Positions 45,052-52,856 of a DNA stretch of 64,000 bases are shown piece after piece. Every line of letters begins with the position of its first letter. Positions within the stretch are counted from its first letter, which is position 1. Source of the DNA: a virus. Under the pieces are notes generated by a model. That model was not told the origin of the DNA, searched no databases, and saw only the letters and a program-made list of their open reading frames with translations. The stretch spans positions 1 to 64,000 of IMG/VR virus record IMGVR_UViG_3300042868_010462, one strand, 5' to 3'. The position numbers and the translations under genes are program-made.

Positions 45052-46622
45052 ACATAAGTAATGAAAATATTCACCAGATAATTTTTCCTGGTATTGTTTT
45101 GGACAATAAAGACCCAATGATGTTGGGTAGGTTAAGGGTTATTCCCGAAACTGAAAATTATCAATCATTAATCAATTCAGTTCCCGATTGGAATGAGGAA
45201 AAAGACAAATGGACAAGAAAAGACCCTTTAGTTTTTTTACCATTATTACCCTTCTTTGTAAGTCAAACTCCCAAAATACAAGAGTATGTTCATATTTTTT
45301 ATCAAAACAAAAAATTTGATAAAGAAAATAGATTTTATATACAAGGACCATTCTCAACCCCACTTACAACTAAGTACGAATATTTCCAAGGGGCAAAAAC
45401 TTATTTGGCCGCAGGTGTTCAAAACAAGGAAAGTTTTCCATTAAGAAATCCACAAGATGGAAGTTATAAAGAAAATGTTAAAGGTATATTTCCTGAACCT
45501 GGTGATAACGGATTTTTAGGTAGGGGTTCAGCTGATTTAATTCTTAAGGAAAATGAAGTTTTGATTAGAGCTGGAAAATCATTAAACATTACAGCTCAGT
45601 CCTTACCTCAAGAAAATCAAAATAGAGCATTCATTCAATTAACCAATTTTACACAAGAAAAGGTTTTAGGTGAACCTGATACATCAACAACACTCAAAGA
45701 GGATGTACAACTTGTCAAAAAAATAATTATTTGGGATATTGAAAATCTTGAAAACCTATTTGATACATTCAATGGGTCAGTTTCAATTCATAATGTGATT
45801 CCATCTATCAAAACAAATACAAGAAACTTTAAAATAGATTCAATTAAAACTTTGAGTATGGGTACTGACTATGGTGCCGCTTTAGATACATTAACATTTT
45901 CAAACAAGAGTTATGATGATGCTGTATATTTAATTAATAAATTTATTGAGGGTACATTCAAAAGTGATATTGTTATAACAGGATATAGTTTTAATCAACA
46001 AAACTTTAAAGACCCATTTCCTTTTATTGTGACACCTTCAAAAATTACATATGAAACAGGTATTAAAATATCACCTAATACTTTAGCTAGTGACTTCAAA
46101 GAAGGAATTAATTATTTGAGATTCAAACAAGGAATAAAACTTGTTCAAGGTAATTTAAAGAGTGGATTCTTTTTGGTTTCAGGTAATAAAGCAGGTAGTC
46201 CTGTGATAGGTCCTCAAGCAACACCAGTTCAAGAAACAACACAACCATCAATCTATACGGATAGACCAATAAGTTATGGCGTTATGGGAGCGCAAAGGAT
46301 TTATTTATTATCACAAGATTCACCAAGTCCAAAAGGTAGAAAATTATCACTAAAAGATACAATCTATGGTATTCCTCAGGATAGATTTATTGGAAGTAAT
46401 GAAAACTCAATTGAGAATTTAACCTTCTCTGTTGTGAGAGGTGAAGAATTGATAAAATTATTAACCAAAATATACGCATTCCTTGAAGGTCATGTTCACC
46501 CATTCCCTGGTATGAAACCTGTACCAATCTCAACAAGAAGTGGGCAATCAATTACAGAAATAGGTCAATTATTAGCTGACGCATCAAATACAATTCTAAA
46601 TGGAAATATCCGAATTAATTGA
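45048..46622 (+). CDS. Baseplate hub-like protein with gp5-type OB domain
   Basis: 524 residues. PGIVLDNKDPMMLGRLRVIP at about 14-33 and KDPLVFLPLLPFF at about 58-70 look like the OB-fold of gp5/VgrG-type spike proteins, where GxxxGRVxVxxP leads into a W-containing loop. Later segments (FLEGHVHPFPGM, with two His) recall the conserved HxH region of gp5-like hubs. No lysozyme domain is seen. Likely at the tail tip; call is tentative. Confidence 0.55.
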   Translation: MNISNENIHQIIFPGIVLDNKDPMMLGRLRVIPETENYQSLINSVPDWNEEKDKWTRKDPLVFLPLLPFFVSQTPKIQEYVHIFYQNKKFDKENRFYIQGPFSTPLTTKYEYFQGAKTYLAAGVQNKESFPLRNPQDGSYKENVKGIFPEPGDNGFLGRGSADLILKENEVLIRAGKSLNITAQSLPQENQNRAFIQLTNFTQEKVLGEPDTSTTLKEDVQLVKKIIIWDIENLENLFDTFNGSVSIHNVIPSIKTNTRNFKIDSIKTLSMGTDYGAALDTLTFSNKSYDDAVYLINKFIEGTFKSDIVITGYSFNQQNFKDPFPFIVTPSKITYETGIKISPNTLASDFKEGINYLRFKQGIKLVQGNLKSGFFLVSGNKAGSPVIGPQATPVQETTQPSIYTDRPISYGVMGAQRIYLLSQDSPSPKGRKLSLKDTIYGIPQDRFIGSNENSIENLTFSVVRGEELIKLLTKIYAFLEGHVHPFPGMKPVPISTRSGQSITEIGQLLADASNTILNGNIRIN

Positions 46623-46630
46623 TATTTATT
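46623..46630 (+). promoter_or_regulatory. Candidate phage promoter element TATTTATT
   Basis: TATTTATT, 12 bases before ATG 46643, in the only gap of this stretch of tail genes. Confidence 0.35.
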
Positions 46631-46642
46631 AATAAAAGATAA

Positions 46643-48109
46643 ATGTCAATTCATAATTCTTATTTCAGTAGAAATAATACAATAATTTCCAATAGTTACA
46701 CAAACACTGGAAGAAATCCTGTTACAGAACTATTTTTCGGAGCTACAGCTATATCACAATTTCCAAGTGGTTATAGTAGATTCATTTTTGATTTAGATTT
46801 GACTTTATTGAGACAAAAAATATCGAATGGTACAATTACTACTGGATGTACTAATAGTATGGTACATACCCTTAGAATGACCAATACCTCAAATTTCAAT
46901 AAAGAATTACTCAACACCACAACGTCACAGACTAGAATGAGAGCAACATCTTTTGATTTGTTCTTATTTAGAATACCTTATATAGACAATGACCCAGCTC
47001 AACCACAATATTGGGATGAGGGTGTTGGTTATGATTTCGCTGACTTGTTATATGAATTCAGTGATTTAGATAGAAACTTTTCAGAAAGACCATCAAATTG
47101 GATTCAAAGAACCACTATAAATGATTGGGAAACACCAGGTTTATATAATAATAGAAATTCAGGAGCAACACCTTATAGTGGTCTCACAATTGTAGCAACC
47201 CAACATTTTGAATTTGGAGATGAAAACATATCTTTTGATATGACAAACGAAATCAACAATATTCTTAATGGAGCAATTACTGGTGTGACAGGTTGGGGGA
47301 TTGCCTATTTACCTCAAGTTGAATTACTATCAGGATTAACAGATACTTATGAAGTTCAATTTTTCACAAGACATACTCAAACTTTCTACGAACCATTTTT
47401 AGAAACGAATTACAATGATATTATTCAAGATGATAGAAATAGTTTCACTTTGGGTAAAGTTAACAAGTTATATTTGTATCTATATGAAGATGGTAATCCA
47501 ATTAATTTAGATTCAAATCCTATAGTTTCAATCTTAGACAATTCAGGTAATGTTATTCCAAGTTTATCAGCTATCACTGGTTGTCAAAGAACACAAGGTG
47601 TTTACGAAGTTGTTATACCGCCACTTATTGGTTACAAAACTCCTTGTACATTCTCTGATAGATGGACAAATCTATTTTATAATGGATTCCCACTACCTAA
47701 CGTACTTAATGACTTTACACTCCAACCATTCAAAAACACATTTACAATTGGAACAAACTCAGTTGACCCCAAAATATATGGTTTTGATTATTATGGTATC
47801 AAACAAGATGAAAAAATATTTAATACAGACATTAGAAAGGTTGGGGTTATTATCAAACAAGCATATACCACAAACAGATTATTACCAAAAGTAAGTGCTT
47901 ACTATCGTGTATATGTCAGAGAGGGACAAACAGAAGTCCAAGTTCAAGATTGGACAGCAATTAACAGAACTCCAAATGAATACTACTTTATATTTGATAC
48001 CAGAGATAAAATACCAAATGAATACTTTATTGATATTAAAGTTGAAAGTAGTGGGGAGGTTAATACTTATAAAAGACAAATCAAGTTCCAAATTGTGAAC
48101 TATAAATAA
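46643..48109 (+). CDS. Virion protein with DNRLRE-like N-terminal domain
   Basis: 488 residues. SYFSRNNTIISNSYTNTGRN and FFGATAISQFPSGYSRFIFD in the first 60 residues match the DNRLRE pattern (a free end, then a beta sandwich with RFIFDLDL). The rest is beta-rich with repeated Ig-like spacing (about 290-480). Such domains are found in surface-bound or filamentous appendage proteins, so a tail or fibre protein is likely. Confidence 0.55.
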   Translation: MSIHNSYFSRNNTIISNSYTNTGRNPVTELFFGATAISQFPSGYSRFIFDLDLTLLRQKISNGTITTGCTNSMVHTLRMTNTSNFNKELLNTTTSQTRMRATSFDLFLFRIPYIDNDPAQPQYWDEGVGYDFADLLYEFSDLDRNFSERPSNWIQRTTINDWETPGLYNNRNSGATPYSGLTIVATQHFEFGDENISFDMTNEINNILNGAITGVTGWGIAYLPQVELLSGLTDTYEVQFFTRHTQTFYEPFLETNYNDIIQDDRNSFTLGKVNKLYLYLYEDGNPINLDSNPIVSILDNSGNVIPSLSAITGCQRTQGVYEVVIPPLIGYKTPCTFSDRWTNLFYNGFPLPNVLNDFTLQPFKNTFTIGTNSVDPKIYGFDYYGIKQDEKIFNTDIRKVGVIIKQAYTTNRLLPKVSAYYRVYVREGQTEVQVQDWTAINRTPNEYYFIFDTRDKIPNEYFIDIKVESSGEVNTYKRQIKFQIVNYK

Positions 48110-48127
48110 TTATTATAACTAAAAAAT

Positions 48128-48769
48128 ATGGCAAATAGTATTCAGTGTCAGGATATATTAAGTACAGATTCAGTTTTTTTCAATGGATTAGCATTGGTAA
48201 ATGGTGATATAGTATCAGCGTGGAATGACCCAGACCCAAATTTAGCAACGAGGGTTTGTTTAACAATAACAGATGTTGATGACCCTATGGCATCAATTAC
48301 TGCAAATACAATATATAATTCTTGTTATGAATGTTTAGTTAATAATTATACGATTGTTCAATTAGAATCTTGTGATAGTGCAACCATTTTGTCTGTTGAC
48401 ATATCAGAATTTGGGGAAATTCCAACTATTGAGAGTGCTTATTTTATTAGAGCAACAGGTAGATATGATAGTTTTGTTGGTTGTTTCAAAGTCAGAACCT
48501 TTGGTCAAATTTCACTTGAGGATTATCTTCTTACTACTTTCTATACATTAGAGTTTCTTAGTACAGCGTCTTTTCCTGATTGTGACACTTGTTTATATGG
48601 TTTTTCAGCAGGTACGGAATCGGCTATTTGTAATGTGTGTTACGATGGAAGTGGATATACAACTACGACCGTTACAGCACCACACCCAACTTGGACAAAT
48701 GGTCAAGGACAAGCAGTAATACAACTAAATGCAGTAACATTAGGAGGACATAATGGTCTTAATAATTAA
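48128..48769 (+). CDS. Cys-rich virion-like protein with C-terminal PHPxW module
   Basis: 213 residues with Cys distributed in pairs (YNSCYECLVNN, FPDCDTCLYG, CNVCYDGSG), and a C-terminal ~30-residue module APHPTWTNGQGQAVIQLNAV ending GGHNGLNN. The module is repeated in the following gene, so it may be a small capsid- or tail-docking element. No enzyme motif. Family not recognised. Confidence 0.5.
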   Translation: MANSIQCQDILSTDSVFFNGLALVNGDIVSAWNDPDPNLATRVCLTITDVDDPMASITANTIYNSCYECLVNNYTIVQLESCDSATILSVDISEFGEIPTIESAYFIRATGRYDSFVGCFKVRTFGQISLEDYLLTTFYTLEFLSTASFPDCDTCLYGFSAGTESAICNVCYDGSGYTTTTVTAPHPTWTNGQGQAVIQLNAVTLGGHNGLNN

Positions 48770-48776
48770 ACAACGA

Positions 48777-48784
48777 TATTTATA
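48777..48784 (+). promoter_or_regulatory. Candidate phage promoter element TATTTATA
   Basis: TATTTATA, 10 bases before ATG 48795; continues as TATTTATAAATA, a perfect palindrome. Confidence 0.4.
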
Positions 48785-48794
48785 AATAAAAAAT

Positions 48795-48980
48795 ATGCCT
48801 ACATATACTTACCCATTAAGTGCCACAAGTGCAAACACAGAATATTTACTTTGTGTTGAGTGTTCTGGTACTACTCGTACAGTCCAAACACCTCATCCAG
48901 TTTGGTCTGATGCCCAAAATAAACCTGTCATCCAAATGAACGCAGTTGTTTTGGGAGGACCTAATGGATTAAATAATTAA
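48795..48980 (+). CDS. 61-aa protein consisting mainly of the PHPxW module
   Basis: 61 residues. The first ~30 residues have a Cys pair (LLCVECSG); the last 30 (PHPVWSDAQNKPVIQMNAVV ... LGGPNGLNN) align with the C-terminus of the previous gene. A partial duplicate or a stand-alone version of the same module. Has its own TATTTATA element. Confidence 0.6.
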   Translation: MPTYTYPLSATSANTEYLLCVECSGTTRTVQTPHPVWSDAQNKPVIQMNAVVLGGPNGLNN

Positions 48981-48986
48981 AAAAAT

Positions 48987-49451
48987 ATGAGAATTACAGA
49001 ATCACAACTTAACAACTTAGTTAAAAAAATAGTTAATGAAAAGGATTATGGACAAATCCAAAACTATATGTTCTTTTCAAACTTAGAACAAATGATAAGA
49101 CAAGCTCAATTATTATTAGAGTTAGACCCTATGGAAGTTGAAGCTATCCTAAAAGGTGGTCACGATTGGGCTGATGACCATATAACAGTAGCAAAAGAAA
49201 ATCTAAGTCAGGTATTTGATTTTATGATGAATGAAACTCAATATGATGACTATGAAGAAGACGAAGAAATGGTTATGATGGAAGGGAAAAAGAAAACTGG
49301 TACAAAACTATGTAGTCGAGGAAAAGCTGCAGCTAAATCCAAATTCAAAGTGTACCCCTCCGCTTATGCGAACGGTTTTGCCGTTCAAGTTTGTAAAGGT
49401 AAAATGAAAGGATTAGATGGAAAGAAACGTTGTTCCCCACCTTATTGTTAA
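48987..49451 (+). CDS. Protein with N-terminal leader and C-terminal Cys-containing basic module
   Basis: 154 residues. N-terminus MRITESQLNNLVKKIVNEK is a type of leader recurrent in phage virion proteins; the middle is helical and acidic; the C-terminus KLCSRGKAAAKSKFKVYPSA and VQVCKGKMKGLDGKKR forms a basic Cys-containing motif found in other phage proteins. Possible DNA-binding cargo of the capsid. Closed by a terminator. Confidence 0.55.
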   Translation: MRITESQLNNLVKKIVNEKDYGQIQNYMFFSNLEQMIRQAQLLLELDPMEVEAILKGGHDWADDHITVAKENLSQVFDFMMNETQYDDYEEDEEMVMMEGKKKTGTKLCSRGKAAAKSKFKVYPSAYANGFAVQVCKGKMKGLDGKKRCSPPYC

Positions 49452-49464
49452 ATTATAAATTATT

Positions 49465-49497
49465 AAAAAGGTAGAATTATTTTCTACCTTTTTTTTT
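49465..49497 (+). terminator. Intrinsic terminator
   Basis: GGTAGAA (49470-49476) pairs with TTCTACC (49482-49488) around a 5-base loop, extended by A/T pairs, and is followed by nine T residues. Confidence 0.85.
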
Positions 49498-49525
49498 GTT
49501 TTATCAAAACCTATCCATATATTTG
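49495..49525 (+). promoter_or_regulatory. Bacteroidota-type promoter, TTTG-N19-TATATTTG
   Basis: TTTG at 49495-49498, 19-base spacer, TATATTTG at 49518-49525. This is the known -33/-7 consensus of Bacteroidota housekeeping promoters. It ends 26 bases before ATG 49552, so the gene is probably transcribed by the host polymerase, likely early. Confidence 0.7.
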
Positions 49526-49551
49526 TACTCAATCAAAAAATAAACAATCAT

Positions 49552-49986
49552 ATGGAAAAGTTCATCAAACGAATCACAAAAAGAATCTATGTCAAATGGT
49601 TAACTTGGAATAGTAAAAGTGTAGCCAAAAAAGAAAAAATCTCAGAAACCCAAAAAATGTGTATGTCAATTGCTCGTTCACTTATTACACATCCCGAATC
49701 AAAATTCTTGTTAGCACCTTTAAGTGGAAAACGTTATATCAAAAATGCAGAATTAGATTTGTTTTGCATCTTAGACCACGGAACAATCAGTATCACAAAT
49801 CACGTGTACCACTATGATGTTGTTGTTGGTGATAGAAATTGGGAAAGATTATCAAAAATGTATGATGGAAAAGTGGAAACAATTAGACAAGAGTACGAAG
49901 ACCAAATAATGTCACAAATAGAACACTCATTAGAAAACATAATAAAAAAGGTTAAATCACTATCTGATTTAACCCCTTCTAAATAA
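49552..49986 (+). CDS. Single-gene unit under host-type promoter, unknown function
   Basis: 144 residues. Basic N-terminal helix (MEKFIKRITKRIYVKW), small beta domain with SGKRYIKNAELDLFCILDHG, then a C-terminal coiled coil. Lies between a terminator and the convergent gene at 49987, one base away. A host-type promoter suggests early expression and a host-takeover role, but function is not recognised. Confidence 0.55.
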   Translation: MEKFIKRITKRIYVKWLTWNSKSVAKKEKISETQKMCMSIARSLITHPESKFLLAPLSGKRYIKNAELDLFCILDHGTISITNHVYHYDVVVGDRNWERLSKMYDGKVETIRQEYEDQIMSQIEHSLENIIKKVKSLSDLTPSK

Positions 49987-50925
49987 TTATTTTTTCTTTG
50001 GTTTGTATGATGTCATCGTAGGTTTGTTACCAGTACCTAACTTTGGGTCTTTCTTTTCAGCCCTACGTTTCTGAGCACAAGCTGCTTGTTTCTGAGATGC
50101 GCTCATTTTACCAGCAACACCAGCTGCTCTACATTTGGGATATCCTTTTGTATCAGCTTCACTTCTTCCACAAGGAGGATGTTTACCATCTACTTTTCTA
50201 CATATGTTAACCCAAGGTCCTTTAGGTTGTTTTGACCCCTTGGGTTTTTTCTTTGTTCCAAACCATACGGCCAAATCTTCAGTCAAAATTGGGGCTTCTT
50301 CATAACTCCATTCATTCATTGTGTGAACATTGTGGGTATCAATCTTGTAAGTATTGTCATTACCCTTTTCCCACATTCCAACTACACGTTTGATATTATC
50401 CTTGGTAGTTGATTTAATACTTTTGTTATTAACTTCAGTATCAACAAATTCTGTAAATGGGGCTAAAGATTCTTTTTTCCATTTTTTCATACCCAATTCT
50501 ATGGGTGCATTGTACTCACCACCATAACCTGAGGTTACCTCTTTAATTGTTTTGTTGAATGGTTGGTTAATTTCATTTTTTGATGGTCTTTTGATTTTGT
50601 GACCTGGAAATGGATTAATTACATCACCATCATCATCATTTCTTACAGGATTATTTTTTGCATATATTGATACCTTTTTTGCGATTGATTCTAATTTTTT
50701 TATTTCTTTTTTTGGTGTCTCCATTGACCCATCATAACTATCTGTTGCCAATTTCTGACTAAAATATTTGGATGCGGGTTCATTAAAAGGTGCAAGTTGT
50801 GATTTATCAAATATTCTTTTTCCTGGTCTCAATGGTACAACAAATGAACCACGAGCTCCACTTGAATCTGAAGTGGCTTCTTTTAAAATCTCTTGTTTTA
50901 ATTTCTTGACAATCTTATCTATCAT
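49987..50925 (-). CDS. Basic protein with capsid-type leader and DUF5872-like C-terminus
   Basis: 312 residues. MIDKIVKKLKQEILKE followed by ATSDSSGARGSF closely resembles the predicted cleavage site of the major capsid protein (INE then ATSDGSSGSF). The C-terminal ~90 residues, GPWVNICRKVDGKHPPCGR and later YPKCRAAGVAGKMSA, then a very basic tail, match DUF5872-like modules. Probable capsid-internal, DNA-associated protein. Convergent with the gene at 49552. Confidence 0.55.
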   Translation of the reverse strand: MIDKIVKKLKQEILKEATSDSSGARGSFVVPLRPGKRIFDKSQLAPFNEPASKYFSQKLATDSYDGSMETPKKEIKKLESIAKKVSIYAKNNPVRNDDDGDVINPFPGHKIKRPSKNEINQPFNKTIKEVTSGYGGEYNAPIELGMKKWKKESLAPFTEFVDTEVNNKSIKSTTKDNIKRVVGMWEKGNDNTYKIDTHNVHTMNEWSYEEAPILTEDLAVWFGTKKKPKGSKQPKGPWVNICRKVDGKHPPCGRSEADTKGYPKCRAAGVAGKMSASQKQAACAQKRRAEKKDPKLGTGNKPTMTSYKPKKK

Positions 50926-50940
50926 TTGTATATTATTTTT

Positions 50941-51165
50941 ATGGAAGAAAAAGAATTATTCGGTAAATTATTTAATAGTGTTCCTTTATTAACTGATGAC
51001 CACTTACAAACATTACTCGATGTAATGGATAGAGAACAAGCAATCTTTATGTTAGTACAAGCTGTAAAATACGCATATATGTCAGGTGTATATTCAATTG
51101 GTGAAGTTGAAGTAATTTCAAAATCTATTAGAATACTCTCCAGTAAAGAAACTAAGGATTCTTAG
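50941..51165 (+). CDS. Small hypothetical protein (74 aa)
   Basis: 74 residues from ATG 50941 (TTG 50926 is a possible earlier start that would nearly abut the divergent gene). Helical, with LLDVMDREQAIFMLVQAVKY and YSIGEVEVISKSIRIL. Lies alone on the plus strand between two minus-strand genes and overlaps the end of the next one by 14 bases. No family recognised. Confidence 0.5.
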   Translation: MEEKELFGKLFNSVPLLTDDHLQTLLDVMDREQAIFMLVQAVKYAYMSGVYSIGEVEVISKSIRILSSKETKDS

Positions 51166-51562
51166 AATCTATAGCATCTGAAGCATTTTCCTCAGGTTTA
51201 CCTTGAACTGTTGAAGTTGCGACCCCAGTCACTTTACCACCATCAGTAGTTAATGCCCCAACTTTCATTTGTGACATTTCTATTGGTTTAATTTGTCCAA
51301 AGTCACTTGGTAAATCTGTTTTAGTTGTCTCAGTAGAACTTGTCGTTATAGTAGGTGTTGTTGTCACTTTATCAGGTTGTCCTAACTTAGTTTTAATTGC
51401 GGCTAAGGTTTGTGGCCCGAACTGATTATCATCTTTTAACCCCAAAAGTTTTTGAATATCTGCGATAGATTTATTTTCTGTTGTTTGTTCAGCCAAAATA
51501 TTTTTGTTATGTAAACTTAATATTCTTAATTTATCATTTTTATCAATTCTTATTTGTTTCAT
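51152..51562 (-). CDS. Peptidoglycan-binding-like domain protein with capsid-type leader
   Basis: 136 residues. N-terminal 25 residues include LRILSLHNKNILAE, a leader ending LAE. Residues ~33-60 have DIQKLLGLKDDNQFGPQTLA, the PG_binding_1 pattern (QxxLGL...FGPxT). A Thr/Pro-rich low-complexity tail follows. May act on the cell wall after delivery, or the domain may bind something else. Cell-wall role is inference. Confidence 0.55.
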   Translation of the reverse strand: MKQIRIDKNDKLRILSLHNKNILAEQTTENKSIADIQKLLGLKDDNQFGPQTLAAIKTKLGQPDKVTTTPTITTSSTETTKTDLPSDFGQIKPIEMSQMKVGALTTDGGKVTGVATSTVQGKPEENASDAIDSKNP

Positions 51563-51565
51563 ATT

Positions 51566-52048
51566 CTATTTCTTTGATAATATATCATAAAGTTTGTTTA
51601 TGTTTTCCTGACTTAAATCGGTACCACTCAAACCTGCAAGTTTTAAAACTTCAGGTATTTGTGGTTTTACACTATTTATGACTTTCCCCATTCCAATAAT
51701 ATTAGTTCCACTTGTTACTGGTGTAATCTGTATCTTTCCATCAGTACCACAATAATAAGTTGACATTTCTTTAGTTGTTTTATTCATCCTTCTACCATTC
51801 CCAAACCATAAAAAACCACTTCCATCATACATAACTGTATTATCCTTTCTTAAAATTGGTTTAACATTTTTAGATTGTACAACACACGGAAATTTTTCCC
51901 AACCTGTTGTAATAATACCTGTTCCTAAAGTTTTAAATAAGTCGGAAAAGATATTTTCAGTCAGATATTGTTTTTTGGTTCTGTTTTCGTGTAAATTCAA
52001 AATCCTTTCTCTTTCGGATTCATTCAAAAAATATAACTTCTTATTCAT
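51566..52048 (-). CDS. Leader-containing hypothetical protein (160 aa)
   Basis: 160 residues. N-terminus has NESERERILNLHENRTKK and YLTE, matching the RILxLH leader pattern of the gene downstream. The rest has a small beta domain with VMYDGSGFLWFGNGRRM and a C-terminal helical part. No catalytic motif seen. Preceded by a TATTTATA element. Confidence 0.5.
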   Translation of the reverse strand: MNKKLYFLNESERERILNLHENRTKKQYLTENIFSDLFKTLGTGIITTGWEKFPCVVQSKNVKPILRKDNTVMYDGSGFLWFGNGRRMNKTTKEMSTYYCGTDGKIQITPVTSGTNIIGMGKVINSVKPQIPEVLKLAGLSGTDLSQENINKLYDILSKK

Positions 52049-52061
52049 AAAAATCTTTCTT

Positions 52062-52069
52062 TATAAATA
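52062..52069 (-). promoter_or_regulatory. Candidate phage promoter element TATTTATA
   Basis: Minus-strand TATTTATA, 13 bases before ATG 52048. Confidence 0.35.
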
Positions 52070-52077
52070 TCATTAAT

Positions 52078-52758
52078 CTATGAAAACTTGTTACCCTTTT
52101 TAATATTTTCTATTCCCCACATTGGTTGAAGATTTTCTAACGACCAACACTTCTTAAACTCATCATCTCCACTACTCTCAAATATAAACGATGATATTGG
52201 TTTAATATGGTCAATATGCCACTCACCATAGTTATCCCAATTCATCCCATCGTTAAATTGTTTTTGTAAATGTACAATAAGTTCCTCAGGTGAGTAACCC
52301 AAGATATCAAAGTAGTGTCCGTACTTCTGTAAATTGTTTTCTTTAAGTACTATGTATATTGCAGTTCTAAAGTTAGAGATGAGTTTATAAATTGGGTCAG
52401 TATGTCTTTTGTGTTTTTGATATTCTCGTTTTTTTTCTCGATGTTTATTAATATTATTTTCTCTCCATTCTTTATGATATGAATTTAATTTATCCCTATT
52501 ATTTTTTTGCCATTCTTTGTGATAAATCGTTTTCTTCTCTTTGTATTTTTCATAAGTTCTTTTATATGTGGCTTTTTTACCTCCTTTGAACTTTTTACCA
52601 GGGACACCAACTTTCACATTGTTTTCTTTTAATATACGTAATACAATATGTTTATTAATACCCAATCTTTCGGATATACTGGGACTACCCAACATTTCGT
52701 CATTGTATAACCTTATTATTTCGTTAACTATTTGTTTATCTAATTGTATCTTTTTCAT
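52078..52758 (-). CDS. HNH homing endonuclease beside the capsid gene
   Basis: 226 residues. N-terminal HTH-like start (PSISERLGINKHIVLRILKE), a Lys/Glu-rich repeat region (KEKKTIYHKEWQKNNRDKLN) of NUMOD-like type, then HNH core WHIDHIKPISSF with NLQPMWGIENIKKGN. Lies downstream of the major capsid gene, separated by its terminator, and has its own TATTTATC element. Probably a mobile intergenic insertion. Confidence 0.82.
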   Translation of the reverse strand: MKKIQLDKQIVNEIIRLYNDEMLGSPSISERLGINKHIVLRILKENNVKVGVPGKKFKGGKKATYKRTYEKYKEKKTIYHKEWQKNNRDKLNSYHKEWRENNINKHREKKREYQKHKRHTDPIYKLISNFRTAIYIVLKENNLQKYGHYFDILGYSPEELIVHLQKQFNDGMNWDNYGEWHIDHIKPISSFIFESSGDDEFKKCWSLENLQPMWGIENIKKGNKFS

Positions 52759-52762
52759 ATAA

Positions 52763-52770
52763 GATAAATA
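52763..52770 (-). promoter_or_regulatory. Candidate phage promoter element TATTTATC
   Basis: Minus-strand TATTTATC, 4 bases before ATG 52758. Confidence 0.3.
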
Positions 52771-52802
52771 TAAACATAAAGTTGATTATTTCAATAATCA
52801 AT

Positions 52803-52831
52803 AAAAAAAAAAAGGGACAAAAACTTGTCCC
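52803..52831 (-). terminator. Intrinsic terminator after major capsid gene
   Basis: On the minus strand GGGACAA, a 4-base loop, TTGTCCC, then eleven T residues. Lies 26 bases after the capsid stop. Confidence 0.9.
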
Positions 52832-52856
52832 TCTCGTCAATATTAACTAAGATTGA

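Noticed and set aside
45048-46622. Tail lysozyme (gp5 with lysozyme domain)
   Set aside because: Only the OB-like start is visible; no Glu-Asp-Thr lysozyme motif region is seen.
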